Origin: H111-94 sp034436045
GTDB lineage: Bacteria > Chloroflexota > Ktedonobacteria > Ktedonobacterales > Ktedonobacteraceae
Direction: 5' to 3'
Assembly (NCBI GenBank): GCA_034436045.1
Contig: DAOTVZ010000047.1
Coordinates: forward strand, 1-44,572
Length of the DNA: 44,572 bases
Shown in pieces: positions 8,213 through 16,966 of the stretch. Below the pieces are notes generated by a model that worked only from the letters and a program-made list of their open reading frames with translations, did no database searches and had not been told where the DNA came from. The translations under genes were made by a program, and so were the position numbers. The number at the start of each line of letters is the position of its first letter. The first letter of the stretch is position 1.

Positions 8213-9577
8213 ATGAGTAGAGGTGTCTGTTGTTTGCAATATATAGGGGAGGAAACCACGGTCAAACAAGCTCGTCTCTTTGATACTGGCGTCCATAAGG
8301 GGCCGGAACGCGCTTACCTGGTCGCCGTCGATACCGATAATGATGAAACCATTTGGAGTAGCGAGGATTCGGTAAGCGAACTGGAGGCGCTGGCCCATAC
8401 CGCTGGAGCGACGGTGCTGGGAGCAATGATCCAGCATCTCCCCCACCCTGACGCACTGACTTATATCGGTAAAGGCAGAGCGCAGGAGTTGAGCGACCTG
8501 GTAAAGCATCTGCAATTGGAACTGGTGATCTTCGACGACGAATTAACTCCCACCCAGCAACGCAGCCTGGAACAACTGCTTGGCACGCGCGTCGTTGATC
8601 GCACGGCCTTAATCCTCGACATTTTTGCTCAACATGCCCATACCCGTGAGGGCCGTTTGCAGGTTGAACTGGCCCAGTTGGAGTATCGCCTGCCGCGCCT
8701 AATCGGCCAGGGAGCCGATTTCTCGCGCCAGGCCGGTGGTTCGCGCGGAGCCAGTGCGGGCGCGGGCGGAGCCATCGGTGTACGCGGTCCCGGTGAAACA
8801 AAACTGGAAATTGACCGCCGCCGCATCAGAAGCCGCATCTCGGAACTAAAAGAGGACATCGACGAGGTGCGTTTGCAGCGCATGCTGCACCGTCAGCGAC
8901 GCATGGCCCAGGCCATCCCGGTGGTTGCAGTGGTCGGCTATACCAACGCGGGCAAATCGACCCTCTTCAACGCACTCACCGAGGCGGCAGTGCTGGCAGA
9001 AAACAAACTCTTCGCCACGCTCGATCCCGTCACACGCCATCTGCATCTGAACGGCAACCAGGAGGTGCTACTCACCGATACGGTCGGCTTTATTCAGAAG
9101 TTGCCCACCAAACTGGTCGCTGCCTTCCACGCCACGCTGGAAGAGGTGGTCGATGCTGATCTGCTGCTTGAGGTGGTCGATGTCAGTCACGTCAATGCCA
9201 TCGAACAGAGCGAGACGGTCAATAACGTATTACAGGAGCTGGGAGCCGCCGAAAAACCGCGCGTCACCGCCCTTAACAAGATTGACCTGCTCGATGATCC
9301 CGACGAGCTGGATACTACGCTCTATCCCAACGCCGTGCCCATCTCGGCACTGCATCAGCGCGGTCTGACAGAGCTATGTGCGATGATCGCGCGCGTGCTG
9401 GCGGAGAACATGATCGGCATGCAGGTAACGATTCCTTTCAATCGTGGCGAACTGGTAGAACTCTTCCATCGGCGTGGCCACGTGGATTGCGAGGAACATC
9501 AGCTTAGTGGCACCTATATCGCGGGCCGTATTCCGCGCTCACTACGCGGTTATTACGCCCCATATGTGCAGGTGTAG
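8213..9577 (+). CDS. hflX: GTPase HflX
   Basis: A 454-residue GTPase of the HflX family, which binds the 50S subunit and splits or rescues stalled ribosomes. The N-terminal HflX domain has the YIGKGRAQEL motif and the glycine-rich GPGETKLE segment (192-199), followed by a coiled-coil linker. The G domain has G1 GYTNAGKST (242-250), G3 DTVGFIQKLP and G4 NKIDLL. The start is uncertain. ATG 8213 has no good SD and sits upstream of the predicted transcription start. TTG 8234 has AGAGG 10 nt before it. A strong GGGGAGGA (8246-8253) sits just before an ACG at 8258. All candidates precede the conserved region. The function call does not depend on the start. Confidence 0.93.
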   Translation: MSRGVCCLQYIGEETTVKQARLFDTGVHKGPERAYLVAVDTDNDETIWSSEDSVSELEALAHTAGATVLGAMIQHLPHPDALTYIGKGRAQELSDLVKHLQLELVIFDDELTPTQQRSLEQLLGTRVVDRTALILDIFAQHAHTREGRLQVELAQLEYRLPRLIGQGADFSRQAGGSRGASAGAGGAIGVRGPGETKLEIDRRRIRSRISELKEDIDEVRLQRMLHRQRRMAQAIPVVAVVGYTNAGKSTLFNALTEAAVLAENKLFATLDPVTRHLHLNGNQEVLLTDTVGFIQKLPTKLVAAFHATLEEVVDADLLLEVVDVSHVNAIEQSETVNNVLQELGAAEKPRVTALNKIDLLDDPDELDTTLYPNAVPISALHQRGLTELCAMIARVLAENMIGMQVTIPFNRGELVELFHRRGHVDCEEHQLSGTYIAGRIPRSLRGYYAPYVQV

Positions 9578-9759
9578 GAAATTTTTAATCGCATTCACTG
9601 CGCGATTTATCATCTGTGAACGTATGACCATCTATCCCTGCAGAAATGAGAGAGATTAGTTACGCACGAGGATGGAACATGAACGGCGAACAGGCGATAA
9701 ATCGCGCGGAGGGCGCGGTTCTCTACGAGGTTGAAATTCATTAGTGAAGAAAAAATGAA
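9578..9759. other. Non-coding stretch after hflX with a long-range inverted repeat and a possible 21-codon ORF
   Basis: GCGCGATTTATC (9600-9611) pairs perfectly with GATAAATCGCGC (9696-9707) across 84 nt. Between and after them, ATG 9679 to TAG 9744 gives 21 residues with GAGGAT just upstream. I cannot tell whether either is functional. I see no known RNA gene here. Confidence 0.3.
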
Positions 9760-9810
9760 GGCGCGGCTGGTCGCACCCCCTGATCGGTACTGAGTGTGGC
9801 CAGCCGCGCC
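9760..9810 (-). terminator. Candidate terminator for the kinase transcript
   Basis: Arms 9760-9770 and 9800-9810 are perfect 11-bp complements (GGCGCGGCTGG and its reverse). Read on the minus strand, the hairpin is followed by a T-rich run corresponding to the A run at about 9749-9755, so it would stop leftward transcription from the kinase gene. Confidence 0.5.
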
Positions 9811-10066
9811 CCTATCTGTTGACTCTCTTGAAGAGGGCAATACCCATAAGCTTTCCTCGTTTACACTAGAGGCACTACGCCTGATAAACGTCAGAACACT
9901 TACAAGAGATGCTGCCTACTTAATAGTATAGCATATTTTTTTGTCTCGTGGGCCAAAACGGCAAGGAAATGAGCAAGCAATGGGCATGGCGACCGCCAGG
10001 GCACGCTTCTACAATGACACGAGAATGAATTTTCACCATCGACCTATTGATGACGCCCTGCCTGCC

Positions 10067-10221
10067 TGCGCATCGACCTGCGGCCCTCTCGTAGGGGCGT
10101 GATTGATGACGCCCAACCTGCGCATCGACCTGCGGCCCTCTCGTAGGGGCGTGATTGATCACGCCCGGCCCGGCCTGCTCGTCTCTCCACGCTCAGGGCG
10201 TGATGAATCACGCCCCTACGG
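10067..10221. repeat. Palindromic repeat cluster, 52-bp direct repeat with inverted end
   Basis: A 47-bp segment starting TGCGCATCGACCTG occurs at 10067 and again at 10119, a 52-bp period. Each copy contains GTAGGGGCGTGATTGAT followed by ACGCCC. The cluster closes with the inverted form ATCACGCCCCTACG ending at 10221. The same core builds the arrays at 40318-41095 and 43992-44572. The rest of the 10222-10312 interval shows nothing recognisable. Confidence 0.8.
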
Positions 10222-10312
10222 GATGGTACCATTGTTGGTTTTGAGGGTCAAAATTTATTATGCACTACGCCTGTTTTCATTGTTAGGAGCCGGTTGCCCC
10301 GCCGGCTCTCTA

Positions 10313-12238
10313 TTACGTCGGGCTGGGCACCGGCAGGATGCTTGTCGGCGTCGGTGTTGGCGGCGGGTTAGTCGGCGTCGGTGTTGGCGGCGGGTTAGTC
10401 GGCGTCGGCGTCGGCGGCGCGCTGGTTGGTGTGGGTGTTGGCGGCGTACTGGTCGGCGTGGGCGAAGGCGCGGTCTTCGTCGGCGTTACCGTTGGTGTTA
10501 CCCCATTGACCAGGCACACAGAGGCAGAACAGTTAGCGATATAGAGCGTCACCGTCTGACCAGTCTGGAGAGACGCGCCTGCTGCTGGGTCTGTGCGGAT
10601 AACGGTATTCGGGCCTAATGCCCCATTAGAGCCAGCATCCTTGTATACCTCGCTAGTAATACCCAGTTTTTGCAGAGTAGTGAGGGCGTTACTCAACGGT
10701 TGATTTGTTAGATCGGGCATGGTCGGTTGCACAGTTGGTGTTGCGGTTGAGCATGAACCGAGGGTTACAGAGATGTAACTGCCCGCCTGTTCTATGTCGC
10801 CCGGCTTAGTACCCTGCTGAATGACACAATCGCCCTGATTGACAAAATTAATGTTCAACTGGTGGTTATGCGCTGTTGCTAGAGCCTGACTTTTTGTGTC
10901 ACCGATCAGGTTGGGCACCACGACGGTATTCGCATTTGGCGTGGGTGAGTGACTGCCAAAGCTAAGAAAGCCAAGCATATAGGCGAGATAAATGCTGAAG
11001 CCCAGCAGGAGCAAGGTAGCCAGCAGAATAAGTACGGTAATGATACTGGCGAAGCGCGACTCGCGCTGCTCCTGTACCACCCCGGAGCGGGCCAGCGTGC
11101 CCCGGTCGAACGGGCGTGTTGAGCCGCTCCCGACACTATCGGGGGCAAGAGGATAGCCCGCATAGGGCTGGCCCGGCTCAACCGGCGCACTGACCTCAGC
11201 AATGGTTGGGGCGGCGTAGGTTCCGTTGCCGGGTGGGTTAAAGGTTGCCGGTGAGGGCGGAAACTGGTGATTGGGCGATGATGAGAGCGCGCCCTGTCCC
11301 CCACTGCTACGATCTGGCCGGGAAATGTTGGGCCGGGGGGGAATGGGAGACTGATTCACGCCACTGGGCGACCCGCTGGAACTAATTGTTGGCGGCAAAC
11401 CGCGTCCGGTCTGCATTTCGCCAAGCTGCTCCAGCGTCTTTGCCAGCACGTTGCCGTCGCGGAAGCGCATCTCCGGCACTTTCTCCAGGCAGCGCAGGAT
11501 GACATCTTCCAGCGGTGCCGGAATGTTCGGGTTAATATTGCTGGGCGGCAGAGGCGCGTCTTGCAGGTGCTGCATGGCGACGGCGACGGGCGTGTCACCC
11601 TCGAAGGGCGTGCGGCCCGTCAGCATCTCGTACATCACAATACCCAGTGCGTAGACATCGGCGGCGGGCGTGACAATCTCGCCCTGGGCTTGCTCCGGCG
11701 CGTAATATTGCACCGTGCCGAGCGTCATGCCGGTGGTGGTCAGACGCTCCGCGTTCATGTCGTTATAGACGCTGGCGATGCCGAAGTCGGTGAGTTTGAT
11801 GGAGCCATCGCGCCCGATCAGAATGTTTTGCGGCTTCACATCGCGGTGGACAATATTGCGACGGTGGGCCGCGCCCAGTCCCATCGCAACATCGTGGGCG
11901 ATAATCATGGCGCGCTCCACATCCAGAACACGGCGAGAGCGCAAGTAGCGGCGCAGGTCAGAGCCATCGACCAGTTCCATCACGATGAAGTAGCTGCCAT
12001 CGGTGTAACCGTAATCATAGACCTGCACAATATTGGGGTGCTGCAAAGACGAAGCCGCCTTCGCCTCAAGCTGAAAGCGGGTCACAAACTTGGGGTCCGT
12101 GCTATAAGCCTCGCGCAGCACCTTTATGGCAACGGGGCGATCCATGCGCAAATCACGACCACGATAGATCACGGCCATTCCGCCGCGACCTATGGTATCC
12201 TGTAACTGGTATCGCTCACCCAAAACTTCGATTTGCAT
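10313..12238 (-). CDS. Serine/threonine protein kinase with PASTA domains (PknB type)
   Basis: A 641-residue membrane kinase. The N-terminal kinase domain (about 9-275) has the glycine loop IGRGGMAVIYRG, catalytic Lys39 in VAIKVL, HRDVKPQN at 131-138 and DFG at 151-153. A Pro/Ser-rich linker leads to one transmembrane helix at about 397-420, so the C terminus is outside. Two PASTA domains follow (VVVPNLIGDTKSQALATA and MPDLTNQPLSNALTTLQKLG), then a Pro/Thr repeat tail. PASTA domains of PknB kinases bind peptidoglycan or lipid II fragments. The start 12238 has GGAG 4 nt upstream; an in-frame GTG at 12250 is the alternative. The FHA protein at 23687-26065 is the kind of reader such kinases phosphorylate, but no direct link is visible. 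Confidence 0.92.
   Translation of the reverse strand: MQIEVLGERYQLQDTIGRGGMAVIYRGRDLRMDRPVAIKVLREAYSTDPKFVTRFQLEAKAASSLQHPNIVQVYDYGYTDGSYFIVMELVDGSDLRRYLRSRRVLDVERAMIIAHDVAMGLGAAHRRNIVHRDVKPQNILIGRDGSIKLTDFGIASVYNDMNAERLTTTGMTLGTVQYYAPEQAQGEIVTPAADVYALGIVMYEMLTGRTPFEGDTPVAVAMQHLQDAPLPPSNINPNIPAPLEDVILRCLEKVPEMRFRDGNVLAKTLEQLGEMQTGRGLPPTISSSGSPSGVNQSPIPPRPNISRPDRSSGGQGALSSSPNHQFPPSPATFNPPGNGTYAAPTIAEVSAPVEPGQPYAGYPLAPDSVGSGSTRPFDRGTLARSGVVQEQRESRFASIITVLILLATLLLLGFSIYLAYMLGFLSFGSHSPTPNANTVVVPNLIGDTKSQALATAHNHQLNINFVNQGDCVIQQGTKPGDIEQAGSYISVTLGSCSTATPTVQPTMPDLTNQPLSNALTTLQKLGITSEVYKDAGSNGALGPNTVIRTDPAAGASLQTGQTVTLYIANCSASVCLVNGVTPTVTPTKTAPSPTPTSTPPTPTPTSAPPTPTPTNPPPTPTPTNPPPTPTPTSILPVPSPT
10341..10462 (-). 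repeat. 27-bp tandem repeat coding the kinase Pro/Thr tail
   Basis: A 27-bp unit (about GGCGGCGGGTTAGTCGGCGT plus seven bases on the plus strand) repeats four to five times with decay. It codes a nine-residue unit such as PTNPPPTPT at the extracellular end of the kinase. Such minisatellites change copy number easily. Confidence 0.75.
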
Positions 12239-12428
12239 AATTCTCCGCACTTACAGGCGACTTTCAATTTAATTCTCTTCGCCCTTGCGACTCTATTCTA
12301 ACGCATTTTGTTACAGAACGGAACACCTTACACTACATAGCTAGTATACGGTTTCATCAATCCTACCGCCATCCGTGTCTTTATATCACTCTCATTCTGG
12401 CACTTGCTTATAGCAGCACCAGCAAGTC

Positions 12429-14429
12429 TTACTCTATCTTCTCGGCGGCAATTCCAAGCACACGTTCGTCACCGACTCTCCTGGTAATACGTAACGTATC
12501 CATATATTCTAACAAAGGTAGGACGGTTTTGCGCGTCGCACCCAGCTCGTCGCGGGCCTCTGCTGCTGTCATCGTCCTATGTATGCGTAAGTAATGCACC
12601 AGTTTCGTAATGGCCTCTGCACAGGTTTCTCTGAGCAAGAGTATTTGCTCATTCAGTTTGACCAGACGTCCCTGCTCAATCAGTGCCGCCACGATCTCCC
12701 CATCGGTCATCGCCTCTGCCTCTGCTCGCCCTGGCGGGGAGAACGGGTTCTCCGCGAAGCGCTGTAGCAGCAGCTCAACCTGTTTTTGTTGCTCGCCTGT
12801 GAAGCGCGGCGTGAAATCGGGTAGACGAATAAGACTCCCACCGGCGCTCTGGACAGCGGTGACATACAGGAAGGGGGCATTACTGCCTGTCACCGATTCC
12901 ACGTAACCCTCAGCCTGTAGCGCTGAAAAAATTAGCGTGGCCATCTTAGCCGAGAGGCCCAGGCGAGTACGCCATTCCTCTTTCGAGAGTCCACCACGCA
13001 AGGGATACTGCCGGTGATAATCACTCAGCATGCGCGTGGTTTCGGCAACGATCTGCTCCCAGACGGACTGCGCGAACCATACGCCTTCGTGGCCCTTGTT
13101 GTCTTTGCTTTCCTCACCCCCCCCGGCACCGATCTGTCGGACTCTTCCCTCTAATAATAACGTCGTCAACGTGTGCTGTGTCACGTCGATAGCCAGATTA
13201 CATTGTTTAGCTATCTCAGCAATAGTATAACCCTGGAAGCGTGTAGACGTTTTCGGGCCGCCGCGCCGATCCAGCGCCGCCAGAATCAGTTCTTCCGGCG
13301 TGCCCTGCGCGAGTCGCTCAAGATTCTCTAGCACGGCTACCTGGTGGCGTCGATGGTAGCGTGGCTGCACATCGATGACCTCACCGCCGCCAATTGTCAG
13401 ACTCGGCGAGGGAATGCGCAAAATAAAACGATCACGGCGGGCCACTACGGCGGGCTGGCTCAGGCGCAACTGTGCCCACGCGCTCTGACCCGGCTGCAAC
13501 TCCTCTCTATCAAGTAAACGCACGCGGGCCGAAATCTCCTGTGCGCCGCTATACATATCCACCTGCGTATTGTGCTGTAACGGATGCGGCGCATCGGCCA
13601 GCAACTGGATACGCGCGTCGAACAGCATCGTAGGATGCAATTGTCCCGGCAACGTCACCACATCTCCACGCTTAATATCGCTACGAGCCACATTGGCCAG
13701 ATTGATGGCTACCCGACTCCCCGGCTGCGCAAGCTCGATCTGCTGCCGATGCGTTTGCAGATTACGGATGCGCGTCCTGATACCACTGGGCAACAGTTCG
13801 ACCTCTTGCCCCACCTTAAAGGTGCCATCCAGCAGCGTGCCGGTCACAATGGTGCCGAAGCCGGTCATAGTAAAAACACGATCCACCGGCAGGCGCGGAC
13901 GCCCGATATTTTGCCGCTCCTCGGCCTCTTGCAGCAGGCGATCCAGGTGCTGCACCAGTTCTTTCAGGCCCAGGCCGCTATAGGCCGAGACGGGCAAGAT
14001 GGTGGCATGTGCCAGCGTAGTCGGCTTGAGCAGCGTTTCTACCTCTTCGCGCACCAGTTCCAGCCACTCGTCATCGACCAGGTCGGCCTTCGTCAAGGCA
14101 ACGACGCCACGCGGTACGCGCAGCAGGTCAAGAATCGCCAGATGTTCGCGCGTCTGCGGCATCACCCCCTCATCGGCGGCAACCACCAGTAGCGCGGCAT
14201 CAATGCCGCCCACACCGGCCAGCATGTTTTTGATGAAGCTCTCATGGCCGGGCACATCAACAATGCTGACCTCGCGCCCGCTCGGCAATGTCAGCCAGGC
14301 AAAACCGAGGTCAATTGTCATGCCCCGCTCTTTCTCTTCCGTCAGGCGATCAGGGTCAATGCCCGTCAATGCCTTCACCAGCGTGGATTTTCCATGATCG
14401 ACGTGACCCGCCGTACCAATACAACTCAT
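12429..14429 (-). CDS. selB: Selenocysteine-specific elongation factor SelB
   Basis: A 666-residue translational GTPase that delivers Sec-tRNA to UGA codons marked by a SECIS element. G1 is GHVDHGKST (8-16), switch II is DVPGHESF (58-65), and G4 TKAD lies at about 115. The family-specific start MSCIGTAGHVDHGKSTLVKA and the RLTEEKERGMTIDLGF segment separate SelB from EF-Tu. Domains II and III follow, then C-terminal winged-helix repeats (for example TKLVHYLRIHRTMTAAEARDELG) that bind SECIS RNA. selA, selD and selC are not in the window. The SD before ATG 14429 is weak. The 178 bp to the kinase gene holds no gene I can see. The organism should make selenoproteins. Confidence 0.95.
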   Translation of the reverse strand: MSCIGTAGHVDHGKSTLVKALTGIDPDRLTEEKERGMTIDLGFAWLTLPSGREVSIVDVPGHESFIKNMLAGVGGIDAALLVVAADEGVMPQTREHLAILDLLRVPRGVVALTKADLVDDEWLELVREEVETLLKPTTLAHATILPVSAYSGLGLKELVQHLDRLLQEAEERQNIGRPRLPVDRVFTMTGFGTIVTGTLLDGTFKVGQEVELLPSGIRTRIRNLQTHRQQIELAQPGSRVAINLANVARSDIKRGDVVTLPGQLHPTMLFDARIQLLADAPHPLQHNTQVDMYSGAQEISARVRLLDREELQPGQSAWAQLRLSQPAVVARRDRFILRIPSPSLTIGGGEVIDVQPRYHRRHQVAVLENLERLAQGTPEELILAALDRRGGPKTSTRFQGYTIAEIAKQCNLAIDVTQHTLTTLLLEGRVRQIGAGGGEESKDNKGHEGVWFAQSVWEQIVAETTRMLSDYHRQYPLRGGLSKEEWRTRLGLSAKMATLIFSALQAEGYVESVTGSNAPFLYVTAVQSAGGSLIRLPDFTPRFTGEQQKQVELLLQRFAENPFSPPGRAEAEAMTDGEIVAALIEQGRLVKLNEQILLLRETCAEAITKLVHYLRIHRTMTAAEARDELGATRKTVLPLLEYMDTLRITRRVGDERVLGIAAEKIE

Positions 14430-14600
14430 GCTTCTATCTCTTCAAGCGCCATCCCTGTGTCAGACAAACCGATACTAATGTCCCTAGTATACCTCACTTG
14501 TGGCAGCCTTGCCTGTGATCTGTTTCACATGGGTGGGCGTCACATTTGTGCATGAGGTATGCTGAGCAGAGCAAAGGTTAGTTCCATCCGTCCCATGTTG

Positions 14601-14609
14601 TGCTATACT
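14601..14609 (+). promoter_or_regulatory. Extended -10 (TGCTATACT) in the 308-bp gap between selB and the GH127 gene
   Basis: TGC plus TATACT lies 129 bp before the GH127 start. A TATACT on the opposite strand near 14486-14491 could serve selB. I see no RNA gene or conserved operator in the rest of 14430-14737. Confidence 0.4.
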
Positions 14610-14737
14610 TTACTTCAGGCTTCTTGATGGTTTAAGGAAGCTCATAATGGGATACGGATGAGGTGGCGATAGTGTTTCCATGTCGGAGAACTGGTTCGCT
14701 TCCCCCGATGCCAAAACTGTTGTAAGGATTTTATTAT

Positions 14738-16675
14738 ATGACGACATCAGGCTCTTCTCACGCACAAGAACAGACTGGCGACGTTATTCGTACCACTCCT
14801 GTACCATATACAGCCGTAACTTTTGAGGACACTTTCTGGGTACCACGTCTGCAACTGTTACACGAACGCACCTTGCCAGCGATCTATCAACAGATGGAGC
14901 AGGACGGGCATTTCGGCGGCTTTCTACAACACTGGCACGCGGGTATGTCACCATTCCCCTATGTTTTCTGGGAATCCGATATTTCCAAGTGGATAGAAGC
15001 GGCCAGCTACAGTCTGGCAACTCATCTCGATGCCAGGCTTGAGGCCCTGGTTGATCAGGCCATCGCCTTCCTCGTCTCCCTGCAACAGCCTGATGGCTAT
15101 CTCAACCTCTGGTTCACGCAGGTTGAGCCGCAGAAGCGCTGGACGAATCTGCGCGACTGGCACGAACTCTACTGCGCCGGGCACTTGATCGAGGCCGCCG
15201 TCGCCCATTTTCAGGCCACCGGCAAGCGCGTGTTGTTCGATGCCGCTTGCCACTATGCCGACTATATCGATGCCACTTTCGGTACAGAGCGTGGCAAGCG
15301 GCGCGGCTATAGCGGCCACGAGGAGATCGAGTTAGCGCTGATCAAGCTTTATCACGCCACCGGCGAGGCGCGCTACCTGCGTTTAAGCCAGTATTTTGTC
15401 GAAGAAAGGGGACGACAACCGCATTATTTCGATAGCGAGGCGCGAGCGCGCGGCGAGGACCCGGCAAACTTCTGGGCCAGAACCTATGAATATAATCAGT
15501 CGCACCTGCCGCCGCGCCAGCAAACCGAGGTGGTCGGTCATGCCGTGCGGGCAATGTACCTGTATTGCGCGATGGCCGACCTGGCAAGAGAATTGCAAGA
15601 CATAGAACTTCTTCAGGCTTGCGAACGTCTCTGGCGGCATCTCACCTCTAAACGCCTCTATATCACAGGCGGCCTGGGGTCTTCTGCCTCCAACGAGGGC
15701 TTGACCGCCGACTACGACCTGCCCAATGCCGATGCCTATGCGGAAACCTGTGCCTCTATCGGCCTGGTTTTCTGGAGCCAACGTATGCTTCAGCTTACAC
15801 CCGACCGTCAGTATGCGGACGTGCTTGAGCGCGCGCTCTATAACGGCGTCCTCAGTGGCCTGTCACTGGATGGCCGCGAGTTCTTTTATGTCAACCCGTT
15901 AGAGAGTCACGGTACGCATCATCGCCAGCCCTGGTTCTCGTGTGCTTGCTGCCCGCCCAACATCGCCCGTTTGCTGGCCTCCCTCGGTAGCTATCTCTAC
16001 AGCGTCAACACGTCAGAGCTATTCGTGCATCTTTACGCTGGTAGCAGCGCACATATTCCAATCGCGGGACAGAGCATTACGCTCAAGCAGCACACCGACT
16101 ATCCCTGGCACGGCCACATCGAGCTTGAGCTTGCTATGGAGCAACCGCTACGCTTCGGACTACACCTGCGCATTCCTGGCTGGTGCCGACACGCCACGCT
16201 CAGCATCAACGGTGAGGAACTGGCAATCGCGCCCAATCTCCATCAAGGCTATGTGCGCATCGAGCGCGAGTGGCGCACCGGCGATGTGGTGACGCTGGAG
16301 CTAGCCATGCCCGTTGAGCGTGTCTATACCCACCCGGATGTGCGGGCGGACTGTGGGCAAGTCGCCTTGCAACGCGGCCCCCTGGTCTATTGCGTCGAGC
16401 AAACGGATAATGCTAATGCGGACGTGATACTGCCCCTACACCGCTTGCGTTTGCCCACCAGCACCACCCTTGAGAGCCATTTTGAACCGACCTTGCTGAA
16501 CGGTGTTATGCTCCTACGCACCACCGCGCTCGCTCTCGAAGTGGCGGACTGGTCAGATATGCTCTATCGTACCACGCCGCCCGCATCTCGTCCATATCCA
16601 CTCGTCGCCATCCCGTATTACGCCTGGGATCAGCGTCAACCGGGGGAGATGCGTGTCTGGCTATATGAGGGGTAA
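14738..16675 (+). CDS. GH127 family beta-L-arabinofuranosidase (DUF1680)
   Basis: A 645-residue glycoside hydrolase of family 127, an (alpha/alpha)6 barrel plus beta domains. Family enzymes release beta-L-arabinofuranose from plant hydroxyproline-linked arabino-oligosaccharides and use a cysteine nucleophile with a bound zinc. The expected ligands are visible: Glu336 and Cys338 in AETCASIG, and Cys404-Cys405 in FSCACCPPN. The N-terminal FEDTFWVPRLQLLHERTLPA and GGLGSSASNEG are also family hallmarks. No signal peptide is visible, so it likely acts in the cytoplasm on imported oligosaccharides. AAGGAT lies 10 nt before the ATG. It stands alone, convergent with the minus-strand cluster that follows 15 bp later. 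The exact sugar specificity is not certain. Confidence 0.9.
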   Translation: MTTSGSSHAQEQTGDVIRTTPVPYTAVTFEDTFWVPRLQLLHERTLPAIYQQMEQDGHFGGFLQHWHAGMSPFPYVFWESDISKWIEAASYSLATHLDARLEALVDQAIAFLVSLQQPDGYLNLWFTQVEPQKRWTNLRDWHELYCAGHLIEAAVAHFQATGKRVLFDAACHYADYIDATFGTERGKRRGYSGHEEIELALIKLYHATGEARYLRLSQYFVEERGRQPHYFDSEARARGEDPANFWARTYEYNQSHLPPRQQTEVVGHAVRAMYLYCAMADLARELQDIELLQACERLWRHLTSKRLYITGGLGSSASNEGLTADYDLPNADAYAETCASIGLVFWSQRMLQLTPDRQYADVLERALYNGVLSGLSLDGREFFYVNPLESHGTHHRQPWFSCACCPPNIARLLASLGSYLYSVNTSELFVHLYAGSSAHIPIAGQSITLKQHTDYPWHGHIELELAMEQPLRFGLHLRIPGWCRHATLSINGEELAIAPNLHQGYVRIEREWRTGDVVTLELAMPVERVYTHPDVRADCGQVALQRGPLVYCVEQTDNANADVILPLHRLRLPTSTTLESHFEPTLLNGVMLLRTTALALEVADWSDMLYRTTPPASRPYPLVAIPYYAWDQRQPGEMRVWLYEG

Positions 16676-16690
16676 TGAGCCGCGTTCCAG

Positions 16691-16966
16691 CTATCTGGCC
16701 CGCACGGTATCCGCAACCTGCTCGGTCGCCTGTGCCTGCTGCGTCAGGCGGCGGGTGGCGACATATTGCCAGACCAGCAGGATGATAAGGGACACGAAGA
16801 GGACGAGCGCGCCAAATTCGTCGCCGCGATCATTGGCATCGCTAAATTCGAGAACCAGCCCCAGCACCTTGATTGCCAGCGCGATCACGGCAAAGACAAT
16901 TGGCATGACGGTGTGAGAATACTTATTGCGCCCGATGAAGTACCAGACGAGCGCTCTAATCGGGTA
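16691..16966 (-). pseudogene. Membrane protein gene apparently lacking its 5' end
   Basis: The frame YPIRALVWYFIGRNKYSHTV, then MPIVFAVIALAIKVLGLVLE, FSDANDRGDEFGALVLF and VSLIILLVWQYVATRR reads like a genuine two-helix membrane protein, up to the stop at 16691. Upstream, in the same frame, it runs into the 3' end of the HNH gene, whose stop is at 16956. The residues before YPIRAL look like an out-of-frame shadow of that gene. The only ATG within the natural part is at 16906 and lacks a good SD. I read this as the 3' part of a longer gene cut by the incoming R-M module. It could instead be a short intact gene starting at 16906. Confidence 0.45.

Noticed and set aside
10103..10618. Plus-strand ORF of 171 codons across the repeat cluster and the kinase tail
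   Set aside because: It is low-complexity, antisense to the clear kinase gene and made from repeats.
11561..12205. Plus-strand ORF (214 codons) opposite the kinase domain
   Set aside because: The minus-strand frame has all kinase motifs; the plus frame has none.
14630..14720. Possible tRNA-Sec (selC) next to selB, because GGAAGC and GGTTCGCTTCC appear
   Set aside because: The acceptor ends do not pair and no D, anticodon or T arm of the right size can be drawn.
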